NCBI RefSeq assembly: GCF_018780585.1
Contig: NZ_JADMJL010000016.1
Location: forward strand, 62,001-126,000
DNA: 64,000 bases
Direction of reading: 5' to 3'
Source: Methyloversatilis discipulorum
GTDB taxonomy: Bacteria; Pseudomonadota; Gammaproteobacteria; Burkholderiales; Rhodocyclaceae
The notes beneath the pieces are model-generated. The model made no database searches and was not told where the DNA came from. It saw only the letters and a program-made list of their open reading frames with translations. Both the position numbers and the translations under genes were made by a program. Within the stretch, counting starts at the first letter, position 1; each line of letters opens with the position of its first letter. Positions 49,151 to 58,442 of this stretch are shown here, one piece after another.

Positions 49151-51643
49151 TTGAGCACGCCGCCGCAGTCGCTGCCGTCGCCGTCGGAGCCGGCCGATCC
49201 GTCGGCCGGGCGCGCTCGCGCGCCGGGGCACGGGTTTGTGGTCAATCTGCTGATCGCCGTCGCCTACTGCCTGCTCGCCGCTCTCAGCTTCCGGCTGCGC
49301 GACGTTGCGTCGGGTCAGATGCCGATGTGGGCGCCGATGGGGCTCGCCCTGTTCGCGCTGCTGCAGGGCGGCACGCGCTGGCTGCCCGGCGTGGTCGTCG
49401 GCGTGCTTGCGTCGGCGGTGCTGGCGCGTCAGGGCGCGGCGATGATCGTGCTCTTCTCCGCCGGCCAGATCCTTGCGCCGTGGGCCGGTGCGGTGCTGCT
49501 GCGCCGCCTGACCGTGCAACCGACCGATCTGCTCGAACGCACCGATGGCGCGCTCAAGCTGATGGCCGTGATCTATCTGATGGCGGTGCCCAGTGCCGTG
49601 GCGACACTGACCGGCAGCGTGCTGACGCACGGCGTGCCGCCCGAGCGCTGGCTGGAGATCGGCTCCACCGCCTGGCTCGGTGACGCGCTCGGCGCCATCG
49701 TCACCGTGCTGCCGCTGCTGGCCTGGGGCGCGCGCCGGCCGCTGCAGCAGCTCACGCGCCGCCTGCCCGAGCAGATCGTTGTCGTCGGCGCGCTGATGGC
49801 CCTGCTCAGCGTCACCTTCGCCGGTGTCGCGCTGCTGCCGGATCCGATGCTGCAGCTCTACGTCGCGCTGCCGCTGGTCGTGTGGGTGGCGCTGCGTTTC
49901 CCGCCGCGCGTCGGCTGGACCGCTTTCCTGATCACTTCGATGATGGCGCTGGCCGGCACCGCCAACGGCACGTCGCCGTTCAGCCCGCACCCGATGCAGG
50001 TGCAGCTGCTGGTGCTGCATGGGCTGATCATGCTGACCGCAGCGACCGCGCTGTTCATCGGCGCCGCGATGTCGGAGAAGCAGGCGGCCCGACGCGCGCT
50101 GCGCGAGCGCGAATCGCATTTCCGCGCGCTGACCCTGCTGTCGGCCGACTGGCACTGGGAACTGGACGCCGAACTGCGCTATCACCGGCTGCCGGACGAA
50201 CTGACCGACGCACACTTCGGTGACACCGAACTGGATGGCTGCGCGCCGTGGGAGATTTCCGGCGAGGAAGCGCTGACCCAGCCCTGGGGCCTGCTGCGGC
50301 AGACACTGGAACGGCACGAAGCCTTCCGCGATTTCCTGTCGCGCCGCCGTGACGGTTCGCGCTGGCGCTACCTCGCCTCGTCCGGTGAACCGGTGTTCGA
50401 TGCGTCCGGCGCCTTTTCCGGCTATCGCGGCGTCAGCCGCGACATCACCGCCGAAATGCAGGCGCGCGAGGCGCTGCGCGAAGAGGAGTTCCGCCTGCGC
50501 GCGCTGGTCGATGCGCTGCCCGACCTGATCGTGCTGAAGGACAGGCACCTGCGCTGGCGCCTGGCCAACCGCGCGCTGCTCGACACGCGTTGCCTGAAGA
50601 AGACGGCCTGGCTGGGGGCGACCAGCGAGGAACTGGCAGCGCATCTGCCGTCGCTGTCCGACGTGCTGCTGCACAACCACGCCATCGCGCAGGAGGTCGC
50701 CCGCACCTGCAAGCCGCATTTCGAGGAACAGGTGGTCGACCTGGCCGGCAACGATCCGCGCGTCTACGACGTCAGCATCATTCCGCTGGTCGACGACGAC
50801 GGTGCCTTCAATGGTCTGGTGTCGGTACGCCGCGACGTGACCGCGCAGCGCGAGGCGGCGCGCATACAGACCGAGCACGTGCAAAGTGTGCAGTCGCAGA
50901 ACGACGAACTGGAACGACGTGTCGGCGCGCGCACCGCGGCGCTGGAAGCGGCGGTCAAAGAGCTGGAGGCCTTCAGCTATTCGGTGTCGCACGACCTGCG
51001 CGCACCGCTGCGTGCGCTCGACGGTTTTTCGCGACTGCTGGTCGAGGACTACGGCGATCTGCTGGACGAGCAGGGGCGCGAATACCTCGCGCGCATCCGT
51101 CGCAACAGCCAGCGCATGGGCGAACTGATCGACGACCTGCTCGAACTGTCGCGCGTGTCGCGCGCCGAGGTGCGCCGCACGCTGACCAATCTGTCGGACG
51201 TCGCCCGCGACATCGCGCGCGAACTCGATGCCGAGGCGCCGTCACGACAGGTGCAGTGGGTGATTCCGGAAGGCCTGTGGGTGGACGCCGATCCCGGCCT
51301 CGCCCGCATCGTGCTGGAAAACCTGCTGCGCAACGCGTGGAAGTTCACCCGACTGCAGCCGCAGCCGCGCATCGAGATCGGACAGTCCCGGCTGGGCGAA
51401 CAGACCGCCTATTACGTGCGCGACAACGGCGCCGGCTTCGACATGGCGTACGTCGGGCGCCTGTTCGCGCCCTTCCAGCGCCTGCACAACAATCGCGAAT
51501 ACGACGGCAGCGGCATCGGTCTGGCCATCGTGCAGCGCATCATCCGGCTGCATGGCGGCCGCGTCGCGGCCGAGGGCGTGCCAGGGCAGGGGGCGACCTT
51601 CAGCTTCAGCTTCGGCGCCGCCGCCGAAGCGGTCGAGGCCTGA
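49151..51643 (+). CDS. MASE1-PAS-PAS sensor histidine kinase
   Basis: 830 residues from a TTG with GGAGA 5 nt upstream. MASE1 membrane domain (about 28-300; FRLRDVASGQMPMWAPMGLALF and about eight membrane segments), two PAS domains (about 315-440, 450-570), HisKA with FSYSVSHDLRAPLRALDGF (H614) and HATPase with RDNGAGFDM and GSGIGLAIVQRI. The response regulator is not adjacent. The HDLRAPL H-box belongs to the phytochrome-like subgroup. Signal unknown. Confidence 0.9.
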   Translation: MSTPPQSLPSPSEPADPSAGRARAPGHGFVVNLLIAVAYCLLAALSFRLRDVASGQMPMWAPMGLALFALLQGGTRWLPGVVVGVLASAVLARQGAAMIVLFSAGQILAPWAGAVLLRRLTVQPTDLLERTDGALKLMAVIYLMAVPSAVATLTGSVLTHGVPPERWLEIGSTAWLGDALGAIVTVLPLLAWGARRPLQQLTRRLPEQIVVVGALMALLSVTFAGVALLPDPMLQLYVALPLVVWVALRFPPRVGWTAFLITSMMALAGTANGTSPFSPHPMQVQLLVLHGLIMLTAATALFIGAAMSEKQAARRALRERESHFRALTLLSADWHWELDAELRYHRLPDELTDAHFGDTELDGCAPWEISGEEALTQPWGLLRQTLERHEAFRDFLSRRRDGSRWRYLASSGEPVFDASGAFSGYRGVSRDITAEMQAREALREEEFRLRALVDALPDLIVLKDRHLRWRLANRALLDTRCLKKTAWLGATSEELAAHLPSLSDVLLHNHAIAQEVARTCKPHFEEQVVDLAGNDPRVYDVSIIPLVDDDGAFNGLVSVRRDVTAQREAARIQTEHVQSVQSQNDELERRVGARTAALEAAVKELEAFSYSVSHDLRAPLRALDGFSRLLVEDYGDLLDEQGREYLARIRRNSQRMGELIDDLLELSRVSRAEVRRTLTNLSDVARDIARELDAEAPSRQVQWVIPEGLWVDADPGLARIVLENLLRNAWKFTRLQPQPRIEIGQSRLGEQTAYYVRDNGAGFDMAYVGRLFAPFQRLHNNREYDGSGIGLAIVQRIIRLHGGRVAAEGVPGQGATFSFSFGAAAEAVEA

Positions 51644-51657
51644 GCCGGCGCAGTCGC

Positions 51658-52197
51658 TCAGCCGGCCGCTGCCGGCAGCGTGAAGTGATGAACGCCGAAG
51701 CTGCCTTGCCGGCGCTCCTCGAAAAAGGTGCGCAAGGTGAGCGACACGCTGCGGAAGGCCAGTTCGTCCCACGGGATGTCGGCCTCGCCGAACAGCTTCA
51801 CCTCCAGTGATTCGGTGCCCGGCGCGAAATCGAGGTCGAGCAGCCGCGCGCGGAACAGCAGGTGGATCTGGTCGATGAAGGGCACGCTGACCATCGTGTA
51901 GGGCGCCAGCAGTTCGACCCGCGCGCAGGCCTCTTCGCGCGTCTCGCGCATCGCGCCCTCGGCGGCGCTCTCTCCGTTCTCCATGAAGCCGGCAGGCAGC
52001 GTCCAGTAGCCATGGCGCGGCTCGATCGCCCGCCGGCACAGCATCACCTTGTCTTCCCACACCGGCAGCGTACCGACCACCATGCGCGGGTTCTGATAAT
52101 GAATGCTGCCGCAGGCCGGGCAGACGTGGCGCGGGCGGTTGTCGCCGGCCGGAACGCGCAGTTCGACCTCGCTGCCGCAATGGGCGCAGTACTTCAT
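51658..52197 (-). CDS. NUDIX hydrolase with zinc ribbon
   Basis: 179 residues. Zinc ribbon CAHC...CPAC (C4, C7, C26, C29), then SIHYQNPRMVVGTLPVWEDK and the NUDIX box GFMENGESAAEGAMRETREE (about 70-92; the usual final G of the box is Cys, as in related members with EEANARVE). Similar proteins are sometimes called ADP-ribose pyrophosphatase-like. Convergent with the MASE1 kinase gene. Confidence 0.9.
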   Translation of the reverse strand: MKYCAHCGSEVELRVPAGDNRPRHVCPACGSIHYQNPRMVVGTLPVWEDKVMLCRRAIEPRHGYWTLPAGFMENGESAAEGAMRETREEACARVELLAPYTMVSVPFIDQIHLLFRARLLDLDFAPGTESLEVKLFGEADIPWDELAFRSVSLTLRTFFEERRQGSFGVHHFTLPAAAG

Positions 52198-52292
52198 GTG
52201 TCGGGTGGCAAAGCCGTGTTGCTGAGCAGGCCACGAGTGTAGCGCCGCCCCCGGCGGATGCGCATGGGGTGGCCGGTTTTTTGCTGCTGCCC

Positions 52293-52320
52293 TCAAGTCG
52301 GGAGACTCCCCGGCCGTAAG
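52293..52320 (+). promoter_or_regulatory. Candidate sigma-28 promoter of HDOD-REC-GGDEF gene
   Basis: TCAAGTCG, a 12-nt spacer, then GCCGTAAG, 82 nt before the gene start. Same pattern as before motA and the MCP gene. Confidence 0.45.
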
Positions 52321-52401
52321 GAAAGCCAATGCCGATTGATTCGGGGCGGTCACGCGCGCGCCGCCTCGTTGCAACGGTTGCTGCACAGCCCGGATTCACG
52401 A

Positions 52402-54363
52402 ATGAATGACCTGATCGATACACGCCGCTTCCAGGAAATAAAGGCCGCGGGCGAATTGCCGTCGCCCAAGGGCATCGCCTTGTCGATCGCCCGCATGAGC
52501 CAGCGCGGTGACGCCTCGCTGGCTGAACTGGCCCGGCTGATCCAGGGTGATCCGGCACTGGTCGGGCGTCTGGTACGTGCCGCCAACGGCACGCTGCCGC
52601 AGGGCTCGCGCCCGGTGGTCGCGCTGCGCGATGCGCTGGCGGTGCTTGGTATGGCGGCGGTGCGCAACCTGGCGCTGGGCTTCTCGCTGATTTCGAGCAA
52701 CGGCGAGGGTCTTTGCCGCAGCTTCCCCTACACACGCTTCTGGACCGGGTCGGTCATCCGCGCCATCGCGATGCAGAAGATCGTCATGCGACTGCGCAGC
52801 GCCGGTGTCGAGGAGAGCTTCAGCGTCGGCCTGCTGTCGGGGGTCGGCGCCCTCGGTCTGGCCAGCGTGTTTCCGGTGCAGTATTCGCGCGTGCTCGACG
52901 AAGCGCGCGGCGACCCGGCCTGCCTGCTCGAACAGGAGCGCCAGGCGTTCGCGATGACCCACGTCGAACTGAGTGCGGCGATGCTGCTCGACTGGGGCAT
53001 GCCGCGCTTCTTCGTCGCCGCGGTGCTGGGCCACGAGTCGGCACTGAGCACGCCGGTTGATCCGGGCTCGCGCGAATACGGTCTGACGATGGCACTGGGC
53101 CTGGCCCGCGCCATCGAGAGCGCCTGCATGGCTGATGAAGCCAGCCGGGCGCAAAGTCTGGACGCCGCGCGCGCGCTGGCGGCGCGCATGGAGTGGGTGC
53201 CGGAACAGGTGTCCGCGCTGTGCGAGGAAGTCGCCCTGGACTGGAAGGACTGGTCGCAGATGCTGCCGGTCGATGCCTATGCCTTGCCCAGCCTGGACGG
53301 ACTGGCCGACACGCTGGTGCCGGCTCCGCCGCCCGTCCCGGCCGCGCCGCCAGCGCCGGCAGCGCAGCAGGCGGCCAACGACGCGCCGGGCAGCGAAGGC
53401 TTGCGCGTGCTGGTGGTGGAGGACGACGCGGCCACCCGGCTGACACTGCAGACCTTGCTGGTACGCGGCGGCTATCAGGTCGCGGTGGCCGAGGACGGCG
53501 TACGCGGCATGGATCTGGCGCTCGAGTTCCAGCCGCACATCATGGTGGTCGACTGGGTGATGCCGCAGATGAACGGCCTCGAACTGACGCGCACGCTGCG
53601 CCAGACCCGGATGGGCCGCAACATCTACATCATCCTGCTCACCAGTCACGAAGAGGATCAGCGCTTGATCGAGGCCTTCGAATCGGGCGTCGATGACTAC
53701 ATGGTCAAGCCGCTGCGGCCGCGCGTGCTCGAAGCGCGGCTGCGTGCAGGTCAGCGTCTGGTGCGCATGCAGCGCGAACTGGAGAGCGAGCGCGAGGAAA
53801 TCCGCCGCTACGCAGCTGAGCTGGGTGTGAGCAACCGCCGGCTGCAGGAGGTCGCGCTGACCGACGCGCTGACCGGTTTCCCGAACCGCCGCTACGCGAT
53901 GAGCCGCATCGCTCAGGAATGGGCGATCGCGCAACGCAGTGAGCGCCCGCTGTCCTGCCTTCTGATCGACATCGATCACTTCCGTCAGATCAATGAAACC
54001 TACGGTCGGGACGTCGCCGATCAGGTGCTGGAACAGACCGCCCGGGCGATCCGCGAGTGCATGCGCGCGCAGGACGTGGTGTGCCGCACCGGCGGCGACG
54101 AGTTCCTGATCATCTGCCCGGACACCGATCTCGAACAGGCGATGGCCTGCGCGCAGCGCGTGTGCGCCGGCGTCGCCGCGGCACCGGTGCAGGCCGGTCG
54201 CCTGCGCCTGACCAGTTCGATCAGCATCGGCGTGGCCGAGCGCCTGCCGGCCATGCCGGACGCCGACGCGCTGCTCACTTTCGCCGACCAGGCGCTGGTC
54301 GCGGCCAAGAGTGCCGGGCGCAACCGGGCGCACGCGGCGGAATGGGCGGTGAACAGGTCCTAA
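52402..54363 (+). CDS. HDOD-REC-GGDEF protein (diguanylate cyclase)
   Basis: 653 residues. HDOD domain (about 15-220; LPSPKGIALSIARMSQRGD, GDPALVGRLVRAANGT), a Pro/Ala linker, a REC domain (about 333-450; D384 in VVDWVMPQMNG, K in DYMVKPLRPRV) and a C-terminal GGDEF domain with intact GGDEF (564-568). An inhibitory I-site RAQD lies five residues upstream. It should make c-di-GMP when active and be product-inhibited. HDOD-to-GGDEF fusions are unusual. The gene is followed by a c-di-GMP phosphodiesterase gene. Confidence 0.92.
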   Translation: MNDLIDTRRFQEIKAAGELPSPKGIALSIARMSQRGDASLAELARLIQGDPALVGRLVRAANGTLPQGSRPVVALRDALAVLGMAAVRNLALGFSLISSNGEGLCRSFPYTRFWTGSVIRAIAMQKIVMRLRSAGVEESFSVGLLSGVGALGLASVFPVQYSRVLDEARGDPACLLEQERQAFAMTHVELSAAMLLDWGMPRFFVAAVLGHESALSTPVDPGSREYGLTMALGLARAIESACMADEASRAQSLDAARALAARMEWVPEQVSALCEEVALDWKDWSQMLPVDAYALPSLDGLADTLVPAPPPVPAAPPAPAAQQAANDAPGSEGLRVLVVEDDAATRLTLQTLLVRGGYQVAVAEDGVRGMDLALEFQPHIMVVDWVMPQMNGLELTRTLRQTRMGRNIYIILLTSHEEDQRLIEAFESGVDDYMVKPLRPRVLEARLRAGQRLVRMQRELESEREEIRRYAAELGVSNRRLQEVALTDALTGFPNRRYAMSRIAQEWAIAQRSERPLSCLLIDIDHFRQINETYGRDVADQVLEQTARAIRECMRAQDVVCRTGGDEFLIICPDTDLEQAMACAQRVCAGVAAAPVQAGRLRLTSSISIGVAERLPAMPDADALLTFADQALVAAKSAGRNRAHAAEWAVNRS

Positions 54364-54423
54364 TCCCCCCTCAACCGAAAGGGTAAAGAGAGACTTTTGC
54401 CCGCATCCGGCAAAAGTCGTTGC

Positions 54424-54450
54424 TCAAGTTTCGGCAGATCTTGCCGTCCA
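54424..54450 (+). promoter_or_regulatory. Candidate sigma-28 promoter of REC-EAL gene
   Basis: TCAAGTTT, an 11-nt spacer, then GCCGTCCA, 31 nt before the gene start. The -35 is identical to those before motA and the MCP gene; the -10 is weaker. Confidence 0.4.
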
Positions 54451-54481
54451 TTGATCCCGTTGATCGTGCTCACGACCCGGA

Positions 54482-56236
54482 ATGAAGTGGATGGACCGTC
54501 ACTCTGACAAGATGGGAGGGTTCAGAACCATCAAGGTATTGATGGTCGAGGACAATGAAGACGATGTCTTCCTGCTGAACGCTCAACTGAGCGCACGCGG
54601 GCTGGACACGTATTCGGAGCGCGTGGACAGCGCCGGCGATCTCGCCCGCGCGCTGGAAGAGCGTGAATGGGATCTGGTCATTTCCGACCACGCCATGCCC
54701 GGCTTCGACTCGGCGTCCGCGCTCGAGGTCGTGCGCCGCAGCGGGCGCGACATTCCCTTCATCATCTACTCGGGCAAGATTTCCGACCACATGGCCTTCT
54801 CGGCCATGCGTAATGGCGTCGCCGACTACGTCCAGAAGGGCAATATCGCCCGCCTGGTGCCGGTGATCGAACGCGAACTGCGCGGCGTCGAAACGCGGCG
54901 CGCAGTGCAGACGGCGGACGCGCGCATCCATGCGCTGGCCTTCTTCGACACGCTGTCGGCACTGCCCAACCAGACCCTGCTGCGCGCGCAGATCGACGAC
55001 TGGCTCGACACCGCCCGCCGCAGCGTCGAAGCCAGCCACGCCACGCTGATGGTGGTGGACATCGACCGCTTCCTGCGCATCAACACCAGCTTCGGTTACG
55101 AGGCGGGCAACGCGGTGCTGCGCGAAGCGGTGCGCCGGCTGATCGAGCGCGCCGGCGACGGCGCGATGATCGCCCGCCTCAGCGGCGATCGTTTCTGCGT
55201 GTTCGCGCCGGCCTGCACCACGCGTGCGCTGGCGTCGGCACTTGCGCAACGGCTGATGGACGCCTTTTCCACCCCGATCATCAAGGACGGCCTCGAACTG
55301 TTCCTGACCGCTTCGGTCGGCGTGGCGATGACGCCGGACGATGGCGACGATGCGCAGTCCCTGATCATGAATGCCGAAGCGGCAATGGCCAGCGCGAAGC
55401 GCTCCGGCGGCAACGGCATGAGCTTCTACGCGCGTGAGATGAGCGCCAGCTCGGCCGAGAAGCTGGTGCTGGAAACGCACCTGCGGCACGCGGTGCAACG
55501 CGGCGAACTGTTCCTGAACTACCAGCCCATCCTGAATGGCGTGACCGGCCGCCCTTCCGGCGTGGAGGCGCTGCTGCGCTGGAAGCATCCGCAGCGCGGC
55601 GTCGTGTCGCCGGACCGTTTCATTCCGCTGGCCGACGAATCCGGACTCATCGTCGAGATCGGCGCCTGGGTCATGCGCGAAGCCTGCAGCCAGGGCAGGC
55701 TGTGGCACGAACAGGGCATGACCGACCTGTCGATGTCGGTGAACGTGTCCGCAGTGCAGTTCGCCCAGCCACGGCTGCTGGAAACCGTGCGTACCACGCT
55801 GGAAGACACCGGTTTTCCGCCGGACAAGCTGGTGCTCGAAATCACCGAATCGGTGCTGATGAAGGACGCCGAAACGACCATCGGCATGCTGAAGGCGCTG
55901 AAGAACATGGGCGTCCGAATCTCGATGGACGACTTCGGCACCGGCTATTCATCGCTGTCCTACCTGAAGCGCTTCCCGATCGACATCGTCAAGATCGACA
56001 AGTCCTTCGTCCGCGACATCAACGAGGACGAGGACGACGCCGCCATCATCCGCGTCATCATCGCGCTGGCCCGCAGCCTGCGCCTGACCACGGTGGCGGA
56101 GGGCGTGGAAACGCCGGAACAGCTGGGCTTCCTGATGCGCGAGCAGTGCGACCGCTTCCAGGGCTATTTCTTCTCGCGACCGGTGGACGCAGACGTGCTC
56201 TGCGCCCGCATCCTGGACGGCTCACTTCTGATTTAA
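54482..56236 (+). CDS. REC-(degenerate GGDEF)-EAL c-di-GMP phosphodiesterase
   Basis: 584 residues. REC domain (about 17-130; D69 in VISDHAMPGFDS), a GGDEF domain whose signature is SGDRF (234-238) and therefore probably not a cyclase, and an EAL domain with VEALLRWKHP (362-367), DDFGTGYSS (483-491), IVKIDKSF and EGVET, all catalytic residues intact. It should hydrolyse c-di-GMP. It lies directly upstream of flhDC. An ATG at residue 11 is an alternative start. Confidence 0.93.
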   Translation: MKWMDRHSDKMGGFRTIKVLMVEDNEDDVFLLNAQLSARGLDTYSERVDSAGDLARALEEREWDLVISDHAMPGFDSASALEVVRRSGRDIPFIIYSGKISDHMAFSAMRNGVADYVQKGNIARLVPVIERELRGVETRRAVQTADARIHALAFFDTLSALPNQTLLRAQIDDWLDTARRSVEASHATLMVVDIDRFLRINTSFGYEAGNAVLREAVRRLIERAGDGAMIARLSGDRFCVFAPACTTRALASALAQRLMDAFSTPIIKDGLELFLTASVGVAMTPDDGDDAQSLIMNAEAAMASAKRSGGNGMSFYAREMSASSAEKLVLETHLRHAVQRGELFLNYQPILNGVTGRPSGVEALLRWKHPQRGVVSPDRFIPLADESGLIVEIGAWVMREACSQGRLWHEQGMTDLSMSVNVSAVQFAQPRLLETVRTTLEDTGFPPDKLVLEITESVLMKDAETTIGMLKALKNMGVRISMDDFGTGYSSLSYLKRFPIDIVKIDKSFVRDINEDEDDAAIIRVIIALARSLRLTTVAEGVETPEQLGFLMREQCDRFQGYFFSRPVDADVLCARILDGSLLI

Positions 56237-56310
56237 GTTTTTCCCGGCGCTGCCGTTACCTGCCCTGTCCGCCCGATTTTCAGGGTGGCACTCCCCGTAC
56301 ACGCGCGAAA

Positions 56311-56329
56311 TGTAAGAATTTTTCTTACA
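56311..56329. promoter_or_regulatory. Inverted repeat upstream of flhDC
   Basis: Perfect 8-bp inverted repeat TGTAAGAA-TTT-TTCTTACA in the 218-bp gap before flhD, 126 nt from its start. Its AT-rich nature stands out in GC-rich DNA. It may be an operator controlling the motility master operon. Confidence 0.45.
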
Positions 56330-56454
56330 GGATTTCGTTCGCCCCTTCGTACAGCAAGTTTCGCCAGCCCCTGATTGGGCATCGGCGCCCCTCTCGGCAG
56401 AATGCATCCCACACACAGGCGCACTCTGCACCTGCTCCAAGGAGGGATCGAGGC

Positions 56455-56772
56455 ATGAAGACGACCGGCTTGCTCAACGAGATTCGCGAACTGAATCTTG
56501 CCTATCTGATGCTCGCTCAGCAGATGATCCGCGAGGACCGCGATGCAGCGATGTTCCGCCTCGGTGTCAGCGAGGAAGTCGCCGGCATGATCGAGTCGCT
56601 CTCCCCGGCACAGGTCCTGAAGATGGCCAGCGCCAACATGATGCTGTGCCGCCTGCGTTTCGACGACCGCGTCCTGCTCGGCCTGTTGTCCAGCCACGGT
56701 CGTGACGCATCGACCTCCCACCTGCACGCGACCATCCTGGCCTGCGCGCAGCCGGTCGAAGCGGTTTCCTGA
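56455..56772 (+). CDS. flhD: Flagellar transcriptional activator FlhD
   Basis: 105 residues, ATG after AAGGAGGG. Matches FlhD: LLNEIRELNLAYLMLAQQMI, then DRDAAMFRLGVSE and LSPAQVLKMASANMMLCRLRF. With FlhC it forms the FlhD4C2 complex that activates class II flagellar genes. The flhC start is 18 nt past the flhD stop, so they form a two-gene operon. Confidence 0.96.
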   Translation: MKTTGLLNEIRELNLAYLMLAQQMIREDRDAAMFRLGVSEEVAGMIESLSPAQVLKMASANMMLCRLRFDDRVLLGLLSSHGRDASTSHLHATILACAQPVEAVS

Positions 56773-56789
56773 GTCAGGGAGTCAAGGTC

Positions 56790-57329
56790 ATGAAAAACAA
56801 GAGCATCGTTTCCGAAGGTCGCGAAATCGCGCTGGCGGTGAACCTGATCCAGCTGGGCGCCCGCCTGCAGCTGCTGGAAGCCGAAACCCATCTGTCGCGT
56901 GAGCGTCTGCTCAAGCTGTACAAGGAAGTGAAGGGCGTGTCGCCGCCGAAGGGCATGCTGCCTTTCTCGACCGACTGGTTCATGACCTGGCAGCCGAACA
57001 TTCACGCTTCGCTGTTCATGTCCTTCTTCAGTTTCTTCAAGCAGAACACCGGTCTCAACCAGCTGGACTGCATCGTCAAGGCATTCAAGCTCTACCAGGA
57101 ACACGTGCAGACGCACGACATGGAAGAGGTGCTGAGTCTCACCCGCGCCTGGACGCTGGTGCGCTTCTTCGACGCCAAGCTGCTGCAGCACACGAAGTGC
57201 ACCTGCTGCGGCGGCCACTTCGTGGCGCACGCCTACGACCCGAAGGCCAGCTATGTCTGCGGCCTGTGCAACATTCCCGCACGCGCCGGCAAGACGCGCC
57301 GTGCCCGCGAGGCGCTGATCGCCGCCTGA
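56790..57329 (+). CDS. flhC: Flagellar transcriptional activator FlhC
   Basis: 179 residues. Conserved IALAVNLIQLGARLQLLEAET, PFSTDWFMTWQPNIHASLF, and the zinc site C137-x2-C140 (CTCC also has C139) with C157-x2-C160 (CGLC). FlhC contributes DNA binding in FlhD4C2. The operon ends at a strong terminator 51 nt beyond the flhC stop. Confidence 0.97.
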   Translation: MKNKSIVSEGREIALAVNLIQLGARLQLLEAETHLSRERLLKLYKEVKGVSPPKGMLPFSTDWFMTWQPNIHASLFMSFFSFFKQNTGLNQLDCIVKAFKLYQEHVQTHDMEEVLSLTRAWTLVRFFDAKLLQHTKCTCCGGHFVAHAYDPKASYVCGLCNIPARAGKTRRAREALIAA

Positions 57330-57379
57330 TCCGTTTTCTCTCTCCTGTCTGACCTCCTCCTTGCGCGAGCAAGGAGCTC

Positions 57380-57413
57380 GCCGCTGCGGGGCAACCCGCA
57401 GCGGCATTTTTTT
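57380..57413 (+). terminator. Rho-independent terminator after flhC
   Basis: GCCGCTGCGGG-GCAA-CCCGCAGCGGC, an 11-bp perfect stem, followed by ATTTTTTT. Clear intrinsic terminator separating flhDC from motAB. Confidence 0.93.
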
Positions 57414-57450
57414 GTGCGTCGGGTGCTGTTCACCTGCGCAGCAGACTTGG

Positions 57451-57477
57451 TCAAGTTTCCTGAGGTGGTGCCGTTAG
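57451..57477 (+). promoter_or_regulatory. Candidate sigma-28 promoter of motAB
   Basis: TCAAGTTT, an 11-nt spacer, then GCCGTTAG, 58 nt before motA, downstream of the flhC terminator, where motAB is expected to have a FliA promoter. Confidence 0.7.
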
Positions 57478-57534
57478 ACCAGCAGGCACGCAGTGATTGA
57501 TGCCCCGAACATCCGTCATACACAGGGAAATTCC

Positions 57535-58392
57535 ATGTTTCTGATCATCGGCTACGTGATCATCCTTGCCGCTTCGGTCGGCACCTACGCACTGCACGGC
57601 AGTCTGGCCGCGCTGTGGGTGCCCGCCGAGTACGTCGCCATCTTCGGTCTGATGATCGGTGGCTTCGTGGCTGGCAACGGCATGGCTGCAATCAAGGCGA
57701 CGGTGGCCGCGCTGCCGTCGGTATTCAAGGGTTCGTCCTACAACAAGGCCTTCTACGTGGACGTGCTGGCCATGCTGTACGAAATCCTGGCCAAGGTGCG
57801 CAAGGAAGGGCTGATGTCGATCGAAGCCGACGTCGAGAATCCCGAATCCAGCCCCATCTTCTCCAAGTACCCCAACTTTCTCGCCGACCACCACGCGGTG
57901 GACTTCCTGACCGACTACCTCCGCATGATGGTGGGCGGCAACCTGAACGCCTTCGAGATCGCCGACCTGATGGACGCCGAGATCGAAACCCACCACTCCG
58001 AACAGCATGTCGCCGTGCATTGCGTGTCGAAGATGGCCGACGGTGTGCCGGCCTTCGGCATCGTCGTCGCGGTGATGGGTGTGGTGAACGTGATGGGCTC
58101 GGTCGGTCAGCCGCCGGCCGTGCTGGGCAAGATGATCGGCGGCGCGCTGGTCGGCACCTTCCTCGGCATCCTGCTCTCCTACGGTTTCGTCGCGCCGATC
58201 GCCTCCCAGCTCGAACAGAAGATGGAAGAGGGCGGCAAGATCTACGAGTGCATGAAGGTGGTGCTGCTGGCCAGCATGAACGGCTACGCGCCGCAGGTGG
58301 CGATCGAGTTCGGCCGCAAGGTGCTGTACTCGCCGGACCGCCCCAGCTTCAAGGAGCTGGAGGACGAAGTGAAGAGCCGCAAGGGCAAGTGA
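57535..58392 (+). CDS. motA: Flagellar motor stator protein MotA
   Basis: 285 residues, ATG after CAGGGAAA. Four membrane segments (MFLIIGYVIILAASVGTYAL, FGLMIGGFVAGNGM, GIVVAVMGVVNVMGS, GALVGTFLGILLSYGF) and the cytoplasmic loop with the conserved charged helices. The 5:2 MotA:MotB stator channels protons and drives the rotor. A GTG 42 nt upstream is an alternative start, not favoured. Confidence 0.97.
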   Translation: MFLIIGYVIILAASVGTYALHGSLAALWVPAEYVAIFGLMIGGFVAGNGMAAIKATVAALPSVFKGSSYNKAFYVDVLAMLYEILAKVRKEGLMSIEADVENPESSPIFSKYPNFLADHHAVDFLTDYLRMMVGGNLNAFEIADLMDAEIETHHSEQHVAVHCVSKMADGVPAFGIVVAVMGVVNVMGSVGQPPAVLGKMIGGALVGTFLGILLSYGFVAPIASQLEQKMEEGGKIYECMKVVLLASMNGYAPQVAIEFGRKVLYSPDRPSFKELEDEVKSRKGK

Positions 58393-58442
58393 GCGGGCGC
58401 ATCGCTCATCTCCTGACCTCCTCATCCACCATCGGTTGAATC

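Noticed and set aside
52258-52401. Possible c-di-GMP riboswitch before the GGDEF gene
   Set aside because: No GEMM core sequence was recognised; the TCAAG/GCCG promoter pattern explains the visible signal better.
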